From Dyadobacter endophyticus (GTDB lineage Bacteria; Bacteroidota; Bacteroidia; Cytophagales; Spirosomataceae): a stretch of DNA of 64,000 bases. The stretch is from NCBI RefSeq assembly GCF_014641595.1, contig NZ_BMIA01000001.1, positions 930,001-994,000 on the forward strand. The letters are read 5' to 3'. Both the position numbers and the translations under genes were made by a program. The notes beneath the pieces are model-generated. The model saw nothing but the letters and a program-made list of their open reading frames with translations. It was not told where the DNA came from and did not search any database. Of this stretch, positions 55,109 through 63,592 are shown one piece after another (the first letter of the stretch is position 1; every line of letters begins with the position of its first letter).

Positions 55109-55747
55109 ATGGATCATAACATTGCAAATATCCGTTACGACTACCAACTCAGGGGCCTGCTGGAAACCGATCTGGACCCTGACCCGCTGACACAGTTTAG
55201 GTTATGGTTTGAAGAAGTGCGTGAAGCGGGCATTACGGAAGCGAATGCGATGCTGCTCAGTACCGTGTTCGAAGGCCGCCCGACGGGCCGTATCGTGCTG
55301 CTGAAAGACCTCGATGAGAGGGGCTTTTCCTTCTTCACCAATTATGACAGCAAAAAGGGACATGAGATCGAAGCTAATCCACATGTAGCGCTCACTTTCT
55401 TTTGGAAAGAGCTTGAAAGGCAGGTGCGTATCGAAGGGAAAATCGAAAAAACTTCCGACGCGGAATCCAGCGAATACTTCGGGGTGCGACCCCGGGGAAG
55501 CCAGATCGGCGCCTGGGCATCGGCACAGAGCGAAGTAATTCCAAACCGGGAGTTTCTGGAAGAAAAAACAGAGGAGCTGCAAGCCCGTTTCGAAGGTCAG
55601 CCTGTGCCCCGTCCGCCGCATTGGGGCGGCTACCGTGTAATTCCCGATTATGTAGAATTCTGGCAGGGAAGACCAAGCCGTTTGCACGACCGGTTAGCGT
55701 ATACGAAGATGCCGGATGGGTGGAAGATTGAGCGGCTTTCGCCGTGA
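55109..55747 (+). CDS. pdxH: Pyridoxamine 5'-phosphate oxidase
   Basis: A 212-residue FMN-dependent enzyme making pyridoxal 5'-phosphate from pyridoxine or pyridoxamine phosphate, the final step of vitamin B6 biosynthesis and salvage. GRPTGRIVLLKDLDERGFSFFTNYDSKKGHEI holds the FMN-binding residues; RPRGSQIGAWASAQSEVI and the C-terminal PPHWGGYRVIPDYVEFWQGRPSRLHDRLAYTK complete the family pattern. Full length. It is divergent from the DUF349 gene and convergent with gltA. Confidence 0.96.
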   Translation: MDHNIANIRYDYQLRGLLETDLDPDPLTQFRLWFEEVREAGITEANAMLLSTVFEGRPTGRIVLLKDLDERGFSFFTNYDSKKGHEIEANPHVALTFFWKELERQVRIEGKIEKTSDAESSEYFGVRPRGSQIGAWASAQSEVIPNREFLEEKTEELQARFEGQPVPRPPHWGGYRVIPDYVEFWQGRPSRLHDRLAYTKMPDGWKIERLSP

Positions 55748-55758
55748 TCAATTTTGAA

Positions 55759-55774
55759 TGATTGAATGATTGAA
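55759..55774. repeat. Tandem octamer repeat, left arm
   Basis: Two copies of TGATTGAA, preceded by a partial unit, 12 bases after the pdxH stop. They are complementary to three TTCANTCN units at 55843-55866, with a terminator hairpin between. Same unit type as 13987-14193. Confidence 0.7.
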
Positions 55775-55790
55775 TTTATGTAAAATGCAA

Positions 55791-55820
55791 AAGGCCCATC
55801 GAGAAATCCCGAAGGGCCTT
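55791..55820. terminator. Bidirectional hairpin terminator between pdxH and gltA
   Basis: Stem AAGGCCC (55791-55797) with GGGCCTT (55814-55820), an inner weaker TCG/CGA pair, and flanking A and T runs (GCAAA, CTTTG). It lies at the centre of the octamer-repeat pair. Confidence 0.78.
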
Positions 55821-55842
55821 CTTTGAATGATCGAAAGATATA

Positions 55843-55866
55843 TTCAGTCATTCAATCATTCAATCG
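55843..55866. repeat. Tandem octamer repeat, right arm
   Basis: Three 8-base units TTCAGTCA, TTCAATCA, TTCAATCG ending 4 bases before the gltA stop. Together with the left arm they enclose the terminator in a larger potential hairpin. Confidence 0.7.
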
Positions 55867-55869
55867 TTA

Positions 55870-57156
55870 CTATTTCCTCTCGCTAATCGAAACGAACTCG
55901 CGCTTAGGTGCTCCGGTATAGATCTGACGCGGGCGACCGATCGGCTCCTTGTTCACGCGCATTTCTTTCCATTGCGCGATCCATCCCGGCAGACGGCCGA
56001 TCGCGAACATCACCGTAAACATATTGGTTGGGATTCCCAATGCGCGGTAAATGATACCTGAATAGAAATCTACGTTCGGATAGAGCTTGCGTTGTACGAA
56101 ATATTCGTCTTCCAAAGCTGCTTTTTCGAGTTTTTGGGCAATTTCAAGAACCGGATCGTTGATCCCAAGCTTGTTCAGAACATCGTCCGCCGCTTTTTTG
56201 ATAATGCGGGCGCGAGGGTCAAAGTTTTTATAAACACGGTGGCCGAAGCCGAACAGGCGGAAGCCGCTGCTCTTGTCTTTGGCCATGTTGATGTATTTCT
56301 GCGTATCGCCGCCGTCAGCTTTGATCGCTTCGAGCATTTCAATTACTTCCTGGTTGGCACCACCATGGAGCGGGCCCCATAATGCGCTGATACCTGAGGA
56401 AATGGAAGAGAAAATGTTGGCGTGCGAAGATCCTACCAGTCTTACCGTCGACGTAGAGCAGTTTTGCTCGTGGTCGGCATGGAGGATGAGCAATTTATTC
56501 AATGCTGCTGATACAACCGGATCTACATTATATTTCGCTACGGGTAGCGAGAACATCATATTCAGGAAGTTGGAGCAATAGTCGAGGTCGTTTTGCGGGT
56601 AATTCACCGGATGGCCTTGTGATTTCTTATAAGACCAGGTGGCGATTGTCGGCAGTTTCGCCAGCAGGCGGATAATGTGCAATTGCGTCTCCGCTTCCGA
56701 ATTCTGAGCGTTGGCGTCCGGGTAAAAGGCGCTCATGGCACTCACCAACGACGACAGCACGCCCATGGGGTGCGCATTCACGGGGAAGCCTTCGAAAATC
56801 TTGCGCATGTCCTCGTTTACGAGCGTATGCGTACGGATTTCATGTTCAAATTCAGCGAATTGTTTTTCAGTAGGAAGCTCTCCGTAAATAAGCAGGTATG
56901 CTACTTCAAGGAACGAAGATTTTTCAGCCAGGTCCTCGATCGAGTAACCTCTGTAATTCAGAATGCCTTCTTCTCCATCCAGAAATGTAATAGCGCTTTT
57001 GGTCGCGCCGGTATTCTTGTAACCTGGATCAATCGTAATATACCCTGTCTGGTCACGTAATTTGGAAATATCTATCGCCTTTTCCTGCTCACTTCCTTCA
57101 ATTATCGGGAACTCGTACTTTTTACCTTCAAGGGTCAATTCAGCTATTTGGGACAT
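55870..57156 (-). CDS. gltA: Citrate synthase
   Basis: A 428-residue enzyme joining acetyl-CoA and oxaloacetate to citrate in the TCA cycle. The catalytic histidine regions (LILHADHEQNCSTSTVRLVGSSHANIFSSISSGISALWGPLHGGANQEVIEML and FRLFGFGHRVYKNFDPRA, each seen in part) and the aspartate in NVDFYSGIIYRALGIP are intact, placing it in the type II, NADH-sensitive length class. I start at the ATG 57156 (MSQIAELTLEG); a frame extension to 57201 adds 15 unlikely residues. Single gene. Confidence 0.97.
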   Translation of the reverse strand: MSQIAELTLEGKKYEFPIIEGSEQEKAIDISKLRDQTGYITIDPGYKNTGATKSAITFLDGEEGILNYRGYSIEDLAEKSSFLEVAYLLIYGELPTEKQFAEFEHEIRTHTLVNEDMRKIFEGFPVNAHPMGVLSSLVSAMSAFYPDANAQNSEAETQLHIIRLLAKLPTIATWSYKKSQGHPVNYPQNDLDYCSNFLNMMFSLPVAKYNVDPVVSAALNKLLILHADHEQNCSTSTVRLVGSSHANIFSSISSGISALWGPLHGGANQEVIEMLEAIKADGGDTQKYINMAKDKSSGFRLFGFGHRVYKNFDPRARIIKKAADDVLNKLGINDPVLEIAQKLEKAALEDEYFVQRKLYPNVDFYSGIIYRALGIPTNMFTVMFAIGRLPGWIAQWKEMRVNKEPIGRPRQIYTGAPKREFVSISERK

Positions 57157-57448
57157 AGAAATAAGAATAAAATTAAAAGGGTTAATGACAAGGCAGGCCA
57201 ATCGGTCAATTCAAGCCAAAGTTTTTCGTTAACAGCGATTTACTTGCCCAACAAATTAATTTTGTGTTAAATGGCTTCGGGTTTAACCATTTCCCGGTCC
57301 GACACAAGCCGCAATATCCTAAAAAACCACGTACTTTCTATTATTATCCATGGTTTATTTGTGAAAATTCAAGACGGAAACAATAATATTACACAATTTG
57401 AAGGATTTATGAGAATATTCTATTGTCTTGTGCGATTTGGACAACTAT
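57157..57448. other. Intergenic region upstream of gltA
   Basis: 292 bases holding the gltA promoter and the 3' side of the membrane-protein gene at 57449. Apart from a plus-strand frame (57271-57513) with no family resemblance that runs into the next gene antisense, I see nothing definite. Confidence 0.4.
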
Positions 57449-57922
57449 TCATGCTTTCGGCCCCCCTTTTAATCCTTCAGGGCCCCTTTTTTCGTCTTTT
57501 AAGGCATCGTTAACAGGCTCGTTGACGAGTATCCTTTTGATGAGATACCTCAGTGTCAGCCCCGTTAATATTACCGGCAGTAAATGCGCGCCGTAAATGA
57601 ATGCCTTGCCTGTGATCCGGTAGGAAAATGACGAAAAGGTCACAAGTACATACATAAACCAGAATAGGGACACAGCTGTCAAAGTGAGATAGCTGAAAAT
57701 CGCCGTCTTCTTTTGCGCGAACCTGTAAACCAGCTCACAAATAGCCAGCAGCACACCCACCACGATCGTCACTGTAAGCAACGCCCGTGGAAAATTGCGG
57801 ATGTAATGATGCTTGTAAATCAATACCCCGATTTTTCCGATCAGATTCGGATGCGCGAGGAGGTATGCATCCGTGACGCTCAATACCAGCAGCAATAACA
57901 AGCTGCTCCATTTACGATTCAT
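57449..57922 (-). CDS. Membrane protein of unknown function
   Basis: A 157-residue protein with four hydrophobic segments (about 7-23, 45-65, 74-95 and 105-130) and a charged C-terminal tail (DALKDEKRGPEG). No family is recognised. I take the ATG 57922 (MNRKWSS) because the frame upstream lacks hydrophobic or family features. It follows miaA by 34 bases on the same strand and may be co-transcribed, without a functional link being evident. Confidence 0.68.
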   Translation of the reverse strand: MNRKWSSLLLLLVLSVTDAYLLAHPNLIGKIGVLIYKHHYIRNFPRALLTVTIVVGVLLAICELVYRFAQKKTAIFSYLTLTAVSLFWFMYVLVTFSSFSYRITGKAFIYGAHLLPVILTGLTLRYLIKRILVNEPVNDALKDEKRGPEGLKGGPKA

Positions 57923-57956
57923 TTGTTTTGACGACGTTTTTTTGATGGGGTTACAC

Positions 57957-58919
57957 TTACATATTACTTGTATTACCGCTTTTAAATTCCCGGTAATGCG
58001 CAATTACGAAACGGATTTTCTCGTTCTCCGCCCACTCGTGGGGTATCCAGTTGATTTTCAGGCCGTCCTTTTCCATTTTCCTGAAAAACGTCATTTGCCG
58101 CTTGGCAAACCGGTGTATCTCGGTTTCCAGCTTGACGCACATTTCTTCATAGGACAGCCCGCCTGTCAGGTACAAGGTTACATATTTGTATTCCAAGCCG
58201 TAGTAGATTAATGATTCATCACTAATACCTTCATTAAGAAGATTTTGCACCTCTTCTATTAAACCCTGCTTTAACCTGGCCGCGAGTCTTTGGCTAATGC
58301 GTTCGCGCCGCGTTTCGACTGGTGGGTTCAGGCCGAATATCATGGCGGGATATGCCTGATCTTTTGTACCAAACCTTATTTCTTGCCCGGGATGCTCGCT
58401 CAGGAATGTGGCGATTTCGAGCGCGCGTATGAGGCGCTTGCGTGTGGATGTATCAGCCAGCGAGTGGTAAGGAGAGTTGGATCGATGAAATTGTTCCAGC
58501 AGTTGTTCGGTAGTTTGGTTTTCAAGGCTTTCACGCAATGCTTCATTGACGGGCACGGTGTCGTTGGCATGCCCTTTCAGTAATGCATACATATAGAACC
58601 CGGTTCCCCCGCAAACGACAGGAATGTGGTTTGCGGCAAGTATTTCCCGGTAGGAATCCGCGAAATCATGCTGAAAATCATTGACATTGTATTTTTCGCC
58701 GGCGTCACGGATGTTGATCAAGTGATAGGGGATGCTGCGCCCATTCACCCGATACTCGTCCAGGTCTTTGCCTGTTCCGATGTCCATTTGCCGGTAAACT
58801 TGCCTCGAGTCGGCGCTGATGACTTCGCCGCCGATCTCGTATGCGACGCGTGTGGCCAGGTGCGTCTTCCCCGAGGCCGTCGGCCCGAGTATGACCAGTA
58901 ACGGTGTTTCAAGGTTCAT
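57957..58919 (-). CDS. miaA: tRNA dimethylallyltransferase
   Basis: A 320-residue enzyme that prenylates adenosine 37 of tRNAs reading UNN codons. P-loop GPTASGKT (12-19), then EVISADSRQVYRQMDIGTGK binding the tRNA, VVCGGTGFYMYALLKG, and the dimethylallyl-site region NPPVETRRERISQRL with LIYYGLEYKYV. Typical length. The upstream gene overlaps its start by 11 bases, so they are translated together. Confidence 0.96.
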   Translation of the reverse strand: MNLETPLLVILGPTASGKTHLATRVAYEIGGEVISADSRQVYRQMDIGTGKDLDEYRVNGRSIPYHLINIRDAGEKYNVNDFQHDFADSYREILAANHIPVVCGGTGFYMYALLKGHANDTVPVNEALRESLENQTTEQLLEQFHRSNSPYHSLADTSTRKRLIRALEIATFLSEHPGQEIRFGTKDQAYPAMIFGLNPPVETRRERISQRLAARLKQGLIEEVQNLLNEGISDESLIYYGLEYKYVTLYLTGGLSYEEMCVKLETEIHRFAKRQMTFFRKMEKDGLKINWIPHEWAENEKIRFVIAHYREFKSGNTSNM

Positions 58920-59814
58920 CAGGTGCTGGCTTAATGGTCTTCACATATTTGGTGCTGCCCAAATTAAACACTGTTAGATAATCAACCGATGAAATTTCGG
59001 CCAGTTCTGGTGTTTTGGATACGCGCGCCATATTGCGCAAATCCACGAGGACTTCCCGCGGGGCCATGCTTCCCCTTTCTTCGAAGTTCAGCCGCAGGTA
59101 GCTCCGGCCGTCGGACCATTCGTGGTCGGCGTAAGTCATAATATCGTCCGGTGCTTTTTCGCGGATAAATGCATTCAGCAATTTATCCAGCGCTCCAACA
59201 ACATTGGTTCCCTGCAAGCTCGCAAACCGGATCAGCTCATGCGACCGGAAGGGTTGCGCCCCTTGTTCGAAAATGCGCGCATTGCTGAAAGTCGCGATGG
59301 CCACCAGCAGTTCTTCCGGCAGTTGATCAAATGCAAAATTGGAAGGCAAGACCCGGTAATATCGCTTTGGCAGAAAAAGGCCATAGCGAAATTTAGACGT
59401 CGTAGGCCCATTCAGATGATTGTCGTCAAGGAATTGCGTTGTGAGGGCGTTATCGATCCGGCGAGCAAGTGTGAGCCGCGCGGGAATCCTCGCGGATCGT
59501 CCGAGGATAGACGTCAGCCGGGATTGGACGATGCTTCTTTTAGCCAACCAGTAATCTTCCCAAAGCACAACGCCCAATATGCCCGCATTACGGATGCTTG
59601 CCAGTTTGAGGGTAATGTCGTGAAGCAGTTTTGTGCCGTCCGACTTCCGCCACGCTTCGAATTCGACCGGAATTATCTTCATCACTACACGATCACCATC
59701 GCCGATCAGGGCAACGGGCAATGTAAAATCAGGCTCGCGCACAAGGTTGCACGGGAACGAAATGGATATCAGCCAGTTGCAAAGTTGGTCGGGAAAGGGT
59801 AATGTGTCAGCCAA
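58909..59814 (-). CDS. Protein resembling phage Vsr-like endonuclease/GNAT-like fusions
   Basis: A 301-residue cytosolic protein. Its pattern recalls a phage family often tagged as homing or Hef-like endonuclease (DUF7487). Residues about 30-115 follow the Vsr-like half (LASIRNAGILGVVLWEDYW, KRSIVQSRLTSILGRSARIPARL), though acidic catalytic positions look altered. Residues about 130-260 follow the GNAT-like half: FLDDNHLNGPTTSKFRYGLF, ELIRFASLQGTNVVGALDKLLNAF, DIMTYADHEWSDGRSYLRLNFE. It overlaps miaA by 11 bases, as a settled chromosomal gene would. The family call is from memory of motif order. Confidence 0.6.
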   Translation of the reverse strand: MADTLPFPDQLCNWLISISFPCNLVREPDFTLPVALIGDGDRVVMKIIPVEFEAWRKSDGTKLLHDITLKLASIRNAGILGVVLWEDYWLAKRSIVQSRLTSILGRSARIPARLTLARRIDNALTTQFLDDNHLNGPTTSKFRYGLFLPKRYYRVLPSNFAFDQLPEELLVAIATFSNARIFEQGAQPFRSHELIRFASLQGTNVVGALDKLLNAFIREKAPDDIMTYADHEWSDGRSYLRLNFEERGSMAPREVLVDLRNMARVSKTPELAEISSVDYLTVFNLGSTKYVKTIKPAPDEP

Positions 59815-59870
59815 TAGAATGCCCTTAATTGAGCCGGCAATTTAATGCGGGAATGTCGGACAACAAAAAA

Positions 59871-59888
59871 ACGCGCCGTCGGGCGCGT
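59871..59888 (-). terminator. Rho-independent terminator
   Basis: ACGCGCC-GTCG-GGCGCGT (59871-59888); read on the minus strand it is followed by seven T (59864-59870). It ends the outer-membrane barrel gene at 59915. Confidence 0.88.
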
Positions 59889-59914
59889 TCTCAATTCAAA
59901 TGCATTGAAGGGAT

Positions 59915-60520
59915 TTATTTGCCTCCCAGTCCGAATATGACACCTACATTCACACCGCCGAACTTAGACGTGGATTCAAAGTCGATATTGTTGGGCGAGC
60001 CGGTTTCGGAATCGTGGTTTTTGTTTCCAAATACAAAATGGTAAATACCTTCAACCTGGATACCGACATTTCCGAACGCGAACACCAGACCGGCACGGGG
60101 CGCGGCACCAAAGTTGCTGCGTTTAGACGATTCCAGCACTGTTTCACCGTTCCATTTCGCCTTGTACTTTGAAAAATAGACCCCGGCATCGCCACCAATG
60201 TAAGGGCGGATCACGCCCTGGGTGAAGAAGTAGTCAAGGGTGCCGGTTACGGGCATAAGCGTTCCGGTACTGCTGAGCGTTTGGCCGGCCACGCGGTAGT
60301 CACTTCCGTCGGCATAGATTTTACCGGCAACCCCAATGGCAAATTGCGGAGAAGCGAAGACGCGAAGGTTTACACCACCGCCTGCCACTGTCTTGGAATC
60401 TTCCACGTTGGATTTGGCGATCCCACCCTGTAATCCCAGCGAGAACTGTGCAAAGCTTGCCGACGTCGCCGTGAGGATAAGAGCGAAAACTGCGAGCGAA
60501 AAGATGAGTTTCTTTTTCAT
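59915..60520 (-). CDS. Outer-membrane beta-barrel protein
   Basis: A 201-residue exported protein. Signal peptide MKKKLIFSLAVFALILTATSASFAQ then FSLGLQGGIAKSNVE, alternating strands (YFFTQGVIRPYIGGDAGVYFS, GLVFAFGNVGIQVEGIYHFVFG) and the ending KFGGVNVGVIFGLGGK fit the porin-family OMP_b-brl fold, an eight-strand barrel. The ATG at 60520 is picked because the earlier frame start (60562) delays the signal peptide. Function is structural or unknown. Single gene. Confidence 0.88.
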   Translation of the reverse strand: MKKKLIFSLAVFALILTATSASFAQFSLGLQGGIAKSNVEDSKTVAGGGVNLRVFASPQFAIGVAGKIYADGSDYRVAGQTLSSTGTLMPVTGTLDYFFTQGVIRPYIGGDAGVYFSKYKAKWNGETVLESSKRSNFGAAPRAGLVFAFGNVGIQVEGIYHFVFGNKNHDSETGSPNNIDFESTSKFGGVNVGVIFGLGGK

Positions 60521-60658
60521 GTTGATGTTTTGATTTTGGTTGATAGTTTGTAAACCGGTCATCCATAATCAGTCCAACACGGAAAAATTGCATTGTACAG
60601 GCTCTATTAAATTGTCATACAATCCATTATAGTGACAATTTATTTTTATTGTGCTATT

Positions 60659-61528
60659 TTAAATTGCTTGTTTCTGTGCAAAATATTCCTCATCCTGACG
60701 GGCAGCCTCCCAACCAATCAGCGCCTTTTTACGCAAACTGCCCCAACGGTATTCGCCCAGAATGCCTTCTTTTCGGATCACCCGGTGACAGGGGATAATG
60801 TATGCGATAGGGTTGTCGCCGACGGCGGAACCCACGGCGCGAACGGCTTTGGGGTGGCCGATCTGTTGGGCAATCTGTTGGTAGGTGGTTACCGCACCTT
60901 GTGGGATGCTGAGCAATGCTTCCCATACCTTTAACTGAAAATTGGTCCCTTGCACGAGCAATGGGAGCTTTTCGAGTGATTGTTCCGCAGGGCTGAAAAT
61001 GCGCCGAACGAAGCCAGCAGTCAACTGCTGATCCGGACGGATGGTGGCGTAGTGCCATTTACGTGCGAGTTCGATCAACTGGAAGTCACGGGTGGCATCG
61101 TCCACAAATGCCATGGCGCAAATGCCCCGTTCGGTGGCGGCGATGAAACAATCCCCGAAAGGTGTTTCATGAAACCCATAGCTGATTACCAATCCTTTAC
61201 CTTCGCTCTTGAACTCCTGTGGCGTAACGCCTTCTATTGAAATGAAATGGTCGTAGACCCGGCTTTGGCTCGACAACCCGGCCGATTCGGCCAGCTCGAC
61301 GAGGTTGTTCGATTCCCTGATCCGGTCTTTCAGATAGCCCGCAGTAATGTATTGCAGGAACCGCTTCGGGCTCACACCTGCCCATTCCGAAAACATGCGC
61401 TGGAAGTGAAACTGACTGATGTTCACCTCGCCGGCGACCTCGGTAAGCGTAGGTTGTTCTTTTGCGTTTGCCACGATGTATTCGATGGCTTTCGCGATTT
61501 TGTCGTAGTTATAAGCTTGCTGGTCCAT
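60659..61528 (-). CDS. AraC-type HTH fused to O6-methylguanine-DNA methyltransferase
   Basis: A 289-residue Ada-like protein. The N-terminal AraC DNA-binding domain (about 10-105: LTEVAGEVNISQFHFQRMFSEWAGVSPKRFLQYITAGYL) is joined to an Ogt-type methyltransferase domain with PCHRV (active Cys247), followed by KEGILGEYRWGSLRKKALIGWE. The methyl-phosphotriester sensor domain of full Ada is missing. It removes methyl groups from guanine O6 by suicide transfer. The start is ATG 61528; an upstream frame to 61615 carries no domain. Confidence 0.93.
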   Translation of the reverse strand: MDQQAYNYDKIAKAIEYIVANAKEQPTLTEVAGEVNISQFHFQRMFSEWAGVSPKRFLQYITAGYLKDRIRESNNLVELAESAGLSSQSRVYDHFISIEGVTPQEFKSEGKGLVISYGFHETPFGDCFIAATERGICAMAFVDDATRDFQLIELARKWHYATIRPDQQLTAGFVRRIFSPAEQSLEKLPLLVQGTNFQLKVWEALLSIPQGAVTTYQQIAQQIGHPKAVRAVGSAVGDNPIAYIIPCHRVIRKEGILGEYRWGSLRKKALIGWEAARQDEEYFAQKQAI

Positions 61529-61696
61529 GGGATGTTTTAATTTGTTGATACAAATTTGGCTTGCCCCTCCCGGGAAGCCAACCCGAAACTTGCGCAAGTA
61601 TCTTGCACCAGTCACTAAGCAGGCCTGGTACTGTTTATGTATGCCGGTTTATATTCGCATCAGTTTAAATACCACAATTGAACGTTCCTTACAGCC

Positions 61697-61996
61697 ATGA
61701 AACTACTCTTTGCCAGTCTCTTTGCACTGTTATTAGCCCACAGCGCGCATTCGCAGAATTTCAAAGCCGATCTCCGGAAACTGAACGGGCAGATCGAAAC
61801 GGCCTACAAGAGCCACAAACTTACCGCTAACGAATACGCCAAACTGAAACGTGAGCGGGATATGATCCAACTGACGATCGACAAATCGCTGGCCGACGAC
61901 ATCCTGACACCCGACGAGAAAAACAAGATCCATTCGAAAATCGTCCGTTCGCGGAAGCGGCTTTCGAAATACAAGACTAACAGGGAGATTTATTAA
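61697..61996 (+). CDS. Small secreted protein, unknown function
   Basis: A 99-residue exported protein with signal peptide MKLLFASLFALLLAHSAHSQ. The mature part is helical and charged (FKADLRKLNGQIETAYKSHKLTANEYAKLKRERDMIQLTIDKSLADDILTPDEKNKI in two helical hairpins). DDILTPDEKNKI resembles an EF-hand-like loop, but calcium binding is unproven. No family is recognised. A hairpin follows directly. Confidence 0.72.
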   Translation: MKLLFASLFALLLAHSAHSQNFKADLRKLNGQIETAYKSHKLTANEYAKLKRERDMIQLTIDKSLADDILTPDEKNKIHSKIVRSRKRLSKYKTNREIY

Positions 61997-62001
61997 AGCA
62001 A

Positions 62002-62033
62002 AATGGCTCCTGCATTGCTTTGCGGGAGCCATT
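62002..62033. terminator. Bidirectional hairpin terminator
   Basis: A 13-base stem, AATGGCTCCTGCA (62002-62014) with TGCGGGAGCCATT (62021-62033), one G-T pair, 6-base loop, between the small secreted gene and the convergent Lys-rich small gene. Confidence 0.8.
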
Positions 62034-62054
62034 CGGAATGGACGGTCCGGACGG

Positions 62055-62168
62055 TCAGTATTCTTTCTTACCATCCTTTTTCGCCTTTTTATCGGCTCTT
62101 TTTTCTTTCAGGGATTTAGTCGCCTCTTTTTTGTCGCTCCCCTTATCCAGGTTTTTTCCTTTGGCCAT
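62055..62168 (-). CDS. 37-residue lysine-rich small protein
   Basis: A complete frame from ATG (62168) to TGA (62055) that codes for 37 residues: MAKGKNLDKGSDKKEATKSL followed by a KEKRADKKAKK segment and ending KEY. About 40 percent lysine and two more basic residues give a strongly basic, probably disordered or helical protein; it may bind nucleic acids or ribosomes. It lies alone between a terminator hairpin and the oxidoreductase gene. Similar short Lys-rich frames are known to me in Bacteroidota, but the function is not known. Confidence 0.6.
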   Translation of the reverse strand: MAKGKNLDKGSDKKEATKSLKEKRADKKAKKDGKKEY

Positions 62169-62245
62169 GACTATTGAATTTTAAAGTTGTGTAATCTTTC
62201 AAATAACAGCAATAACCTGCGCATTTGTATCCATCGCCAGGAAAA

Positions 62246-63229
62246 TTATTGCTTTTGGGTGATCCTGTCCATGATCAGGTTCGCCCGCGCGCCGGTATCG
62301 CCACTACTCGGGCACTTGCCCTCGCCGCGGAGCTGCCCCACGATCGATTCGATGAGTGGCTGCTGTACGTGCTGAGGATAAGGGATATGAAAAACCTCGA
62401 TGCCTTCCGAAGTTTCGACATGTATATCGAACTTCTCGAAAAACGAAAAGGTAATGCGCCCCTTCGAACCGACGATCTGTGCCTGGTCTTCGCGCTGGTC
62501 TTTATCTATGGTGTAGCACCAGCTTCCTTTTCCTAATATGCCTGATTCGAATTCGAAATTGGCCACCACAATATCGTCGGCCTCATACAGGCCCGCCTGG
62601 TTGCGGGCGATGCCCGATGCGTGGCGAATGGGGCCGAAAATGAATTCGAGCAGGTCGAACTGGTGAGAAGCGAGGTCATGAAAATGCCCGCCGCCGGAAA
62701 TTTCGGGATTTACCCGCCAGCGCGGCTTCGGATTTGGCCCGACTTCCTCTTCGTATGGCTGCCATTGGAGGCAAATATCTACGAATCGGATATCTCCGAT
62801 TACTTTTTTGTCGATCAGTTCCTTTACTTTCAGGAAGTAATCCAATGCCCGGCGGTAATAGGCTACGAAAACCGGCACGCCGGTGCGCTTGCTTTCGGCA
62901 TTGATACGGTCGCATTCTGCGGCGGTACGTGCCATGGGCTTCTCGATGTAAACCGGCTTACCCGCCTGCATTGCCTTGATAGCCAGGCTTTCGTGGGCGT
63001 CGGGCGGCGTGGCGATGTAAATTGCGTTGATATCGGGGTCGTTGATAAGCGCCTCGGCGTCGTCATACCATTTGGGCACGCCGTGCCTTTCGGCGTAATC
63101 TTGCGCCAGTGCTGCGTCCCGTCGCATTACCGCTACCAGGGAAGAATTGGGTACCTTGTTGAATGCAGGGCCGCTTTTGACTTCGGTCACATTGCCGCAG
63201 CCGATAATACCCCATTTAATCTGATCCAT
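62246..63229 (-). CDS. Gfo/Idh/MocA-family oxidoreductase
   Basis: A 327-residue NAD(P)-dependent sugar or polyol dehydrogenase. The Rossmann fold begins IKWGIIGCGNVTEVKSGPAF; IDPDINAIYIATPPDAHESLAIKAMQAGKPVYIEKPMA holds the conserved EKP motif of the family with its catalytic lysine. The C-terminal domain (about 125-327) with GGGHFHDLASHQFDLLEFIFG closes the substrate pocket. The ATG at 63229 is chosen over 63259, which adds ten residues without fold. The substrate is unknown; it may act on inositols or sugars. Confidence 0.92.
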   Translation of the reverse strand: MDQIKWGIIGCGNVTEVKSGPAFNKVPNSSLVAVMRRDAALAQDYAERHGVPKWYDDAEALINDPDINAIYIATPPDAHESLAIKAMQAGKPVYIEKPMARTAAECDRINAESKRTGVPVFVAYYRRALDYFLKVKELIDKKVIGDIRFVDICLQWQPYEEEVGPNPKPRWRVNPEISGGGHFHDLASHQFDLLEFIFGPIRHASGIARNQAGLYEADDIVVANFEFESGILGKGSWCYTIDKDQREDQAQIVGSKGRITFSFFEKFDIHVETSEGIEVFHIPYPQHVQQPLIESIVGQLRGEGKCPSSGDTGARANLIMDRITQKQ

Positions 63230-63329
63230 CGGACAGGTTTTAGATTTTGAACTAATCAACCTGCATAATAATTATTTATAAAGAGAAATCTACTTTAAAA
63301 CAGACAGCAACATTTTTCGAACGGTACGC

Positions 63330-63551
63330 ATGGACACACAACCGAATAACCCGCTCCACGGCAAAACGCTGGAAACTATTTTGAATGAACTGGTGGACTA
63401 TTATGGCTGGGAGCAAATGGGTTATTATATTAACATCAACAGTTTTCAGCACGAGCCTAGCGTCAAATCGAGCCTGAAATTTTTAAGAAAAACACCCTGG
63501 GCACGTAAGAAAGTCGAAGACCTGTACCTGGAAATGCTGGAACGAAAGTAG
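63330..63551 (+). CDS. VF530-family small DNA-binding protein
   Basis: A 73-residue helical protein matching VF530/DUF2132: [62 protein letters not shown]. The Vibrio namesake binds double-stranded DNA in vitro; the cellular role is unclear. It precedes the DnaJ-like gene by 41 bases on the same strand. Confidence 0.9.
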   Translation: MDTQPNNPLHGKTLETILNELVDYYGWEQMGYYININSFQHEPSVKSSLKFLRKTPWARKKVEDLYLEMLERK

Positions 63552-63592
63552 GTAGCTTTGTCAACCATTATCACTTCATACATTGATTATTT

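Noticed and set aside
57271..57513. 80-residue plus-strand frame upstream of gltA
   Set aside because: No family pattern, no signal, and its end runs antisense into the membrane-protein gene.
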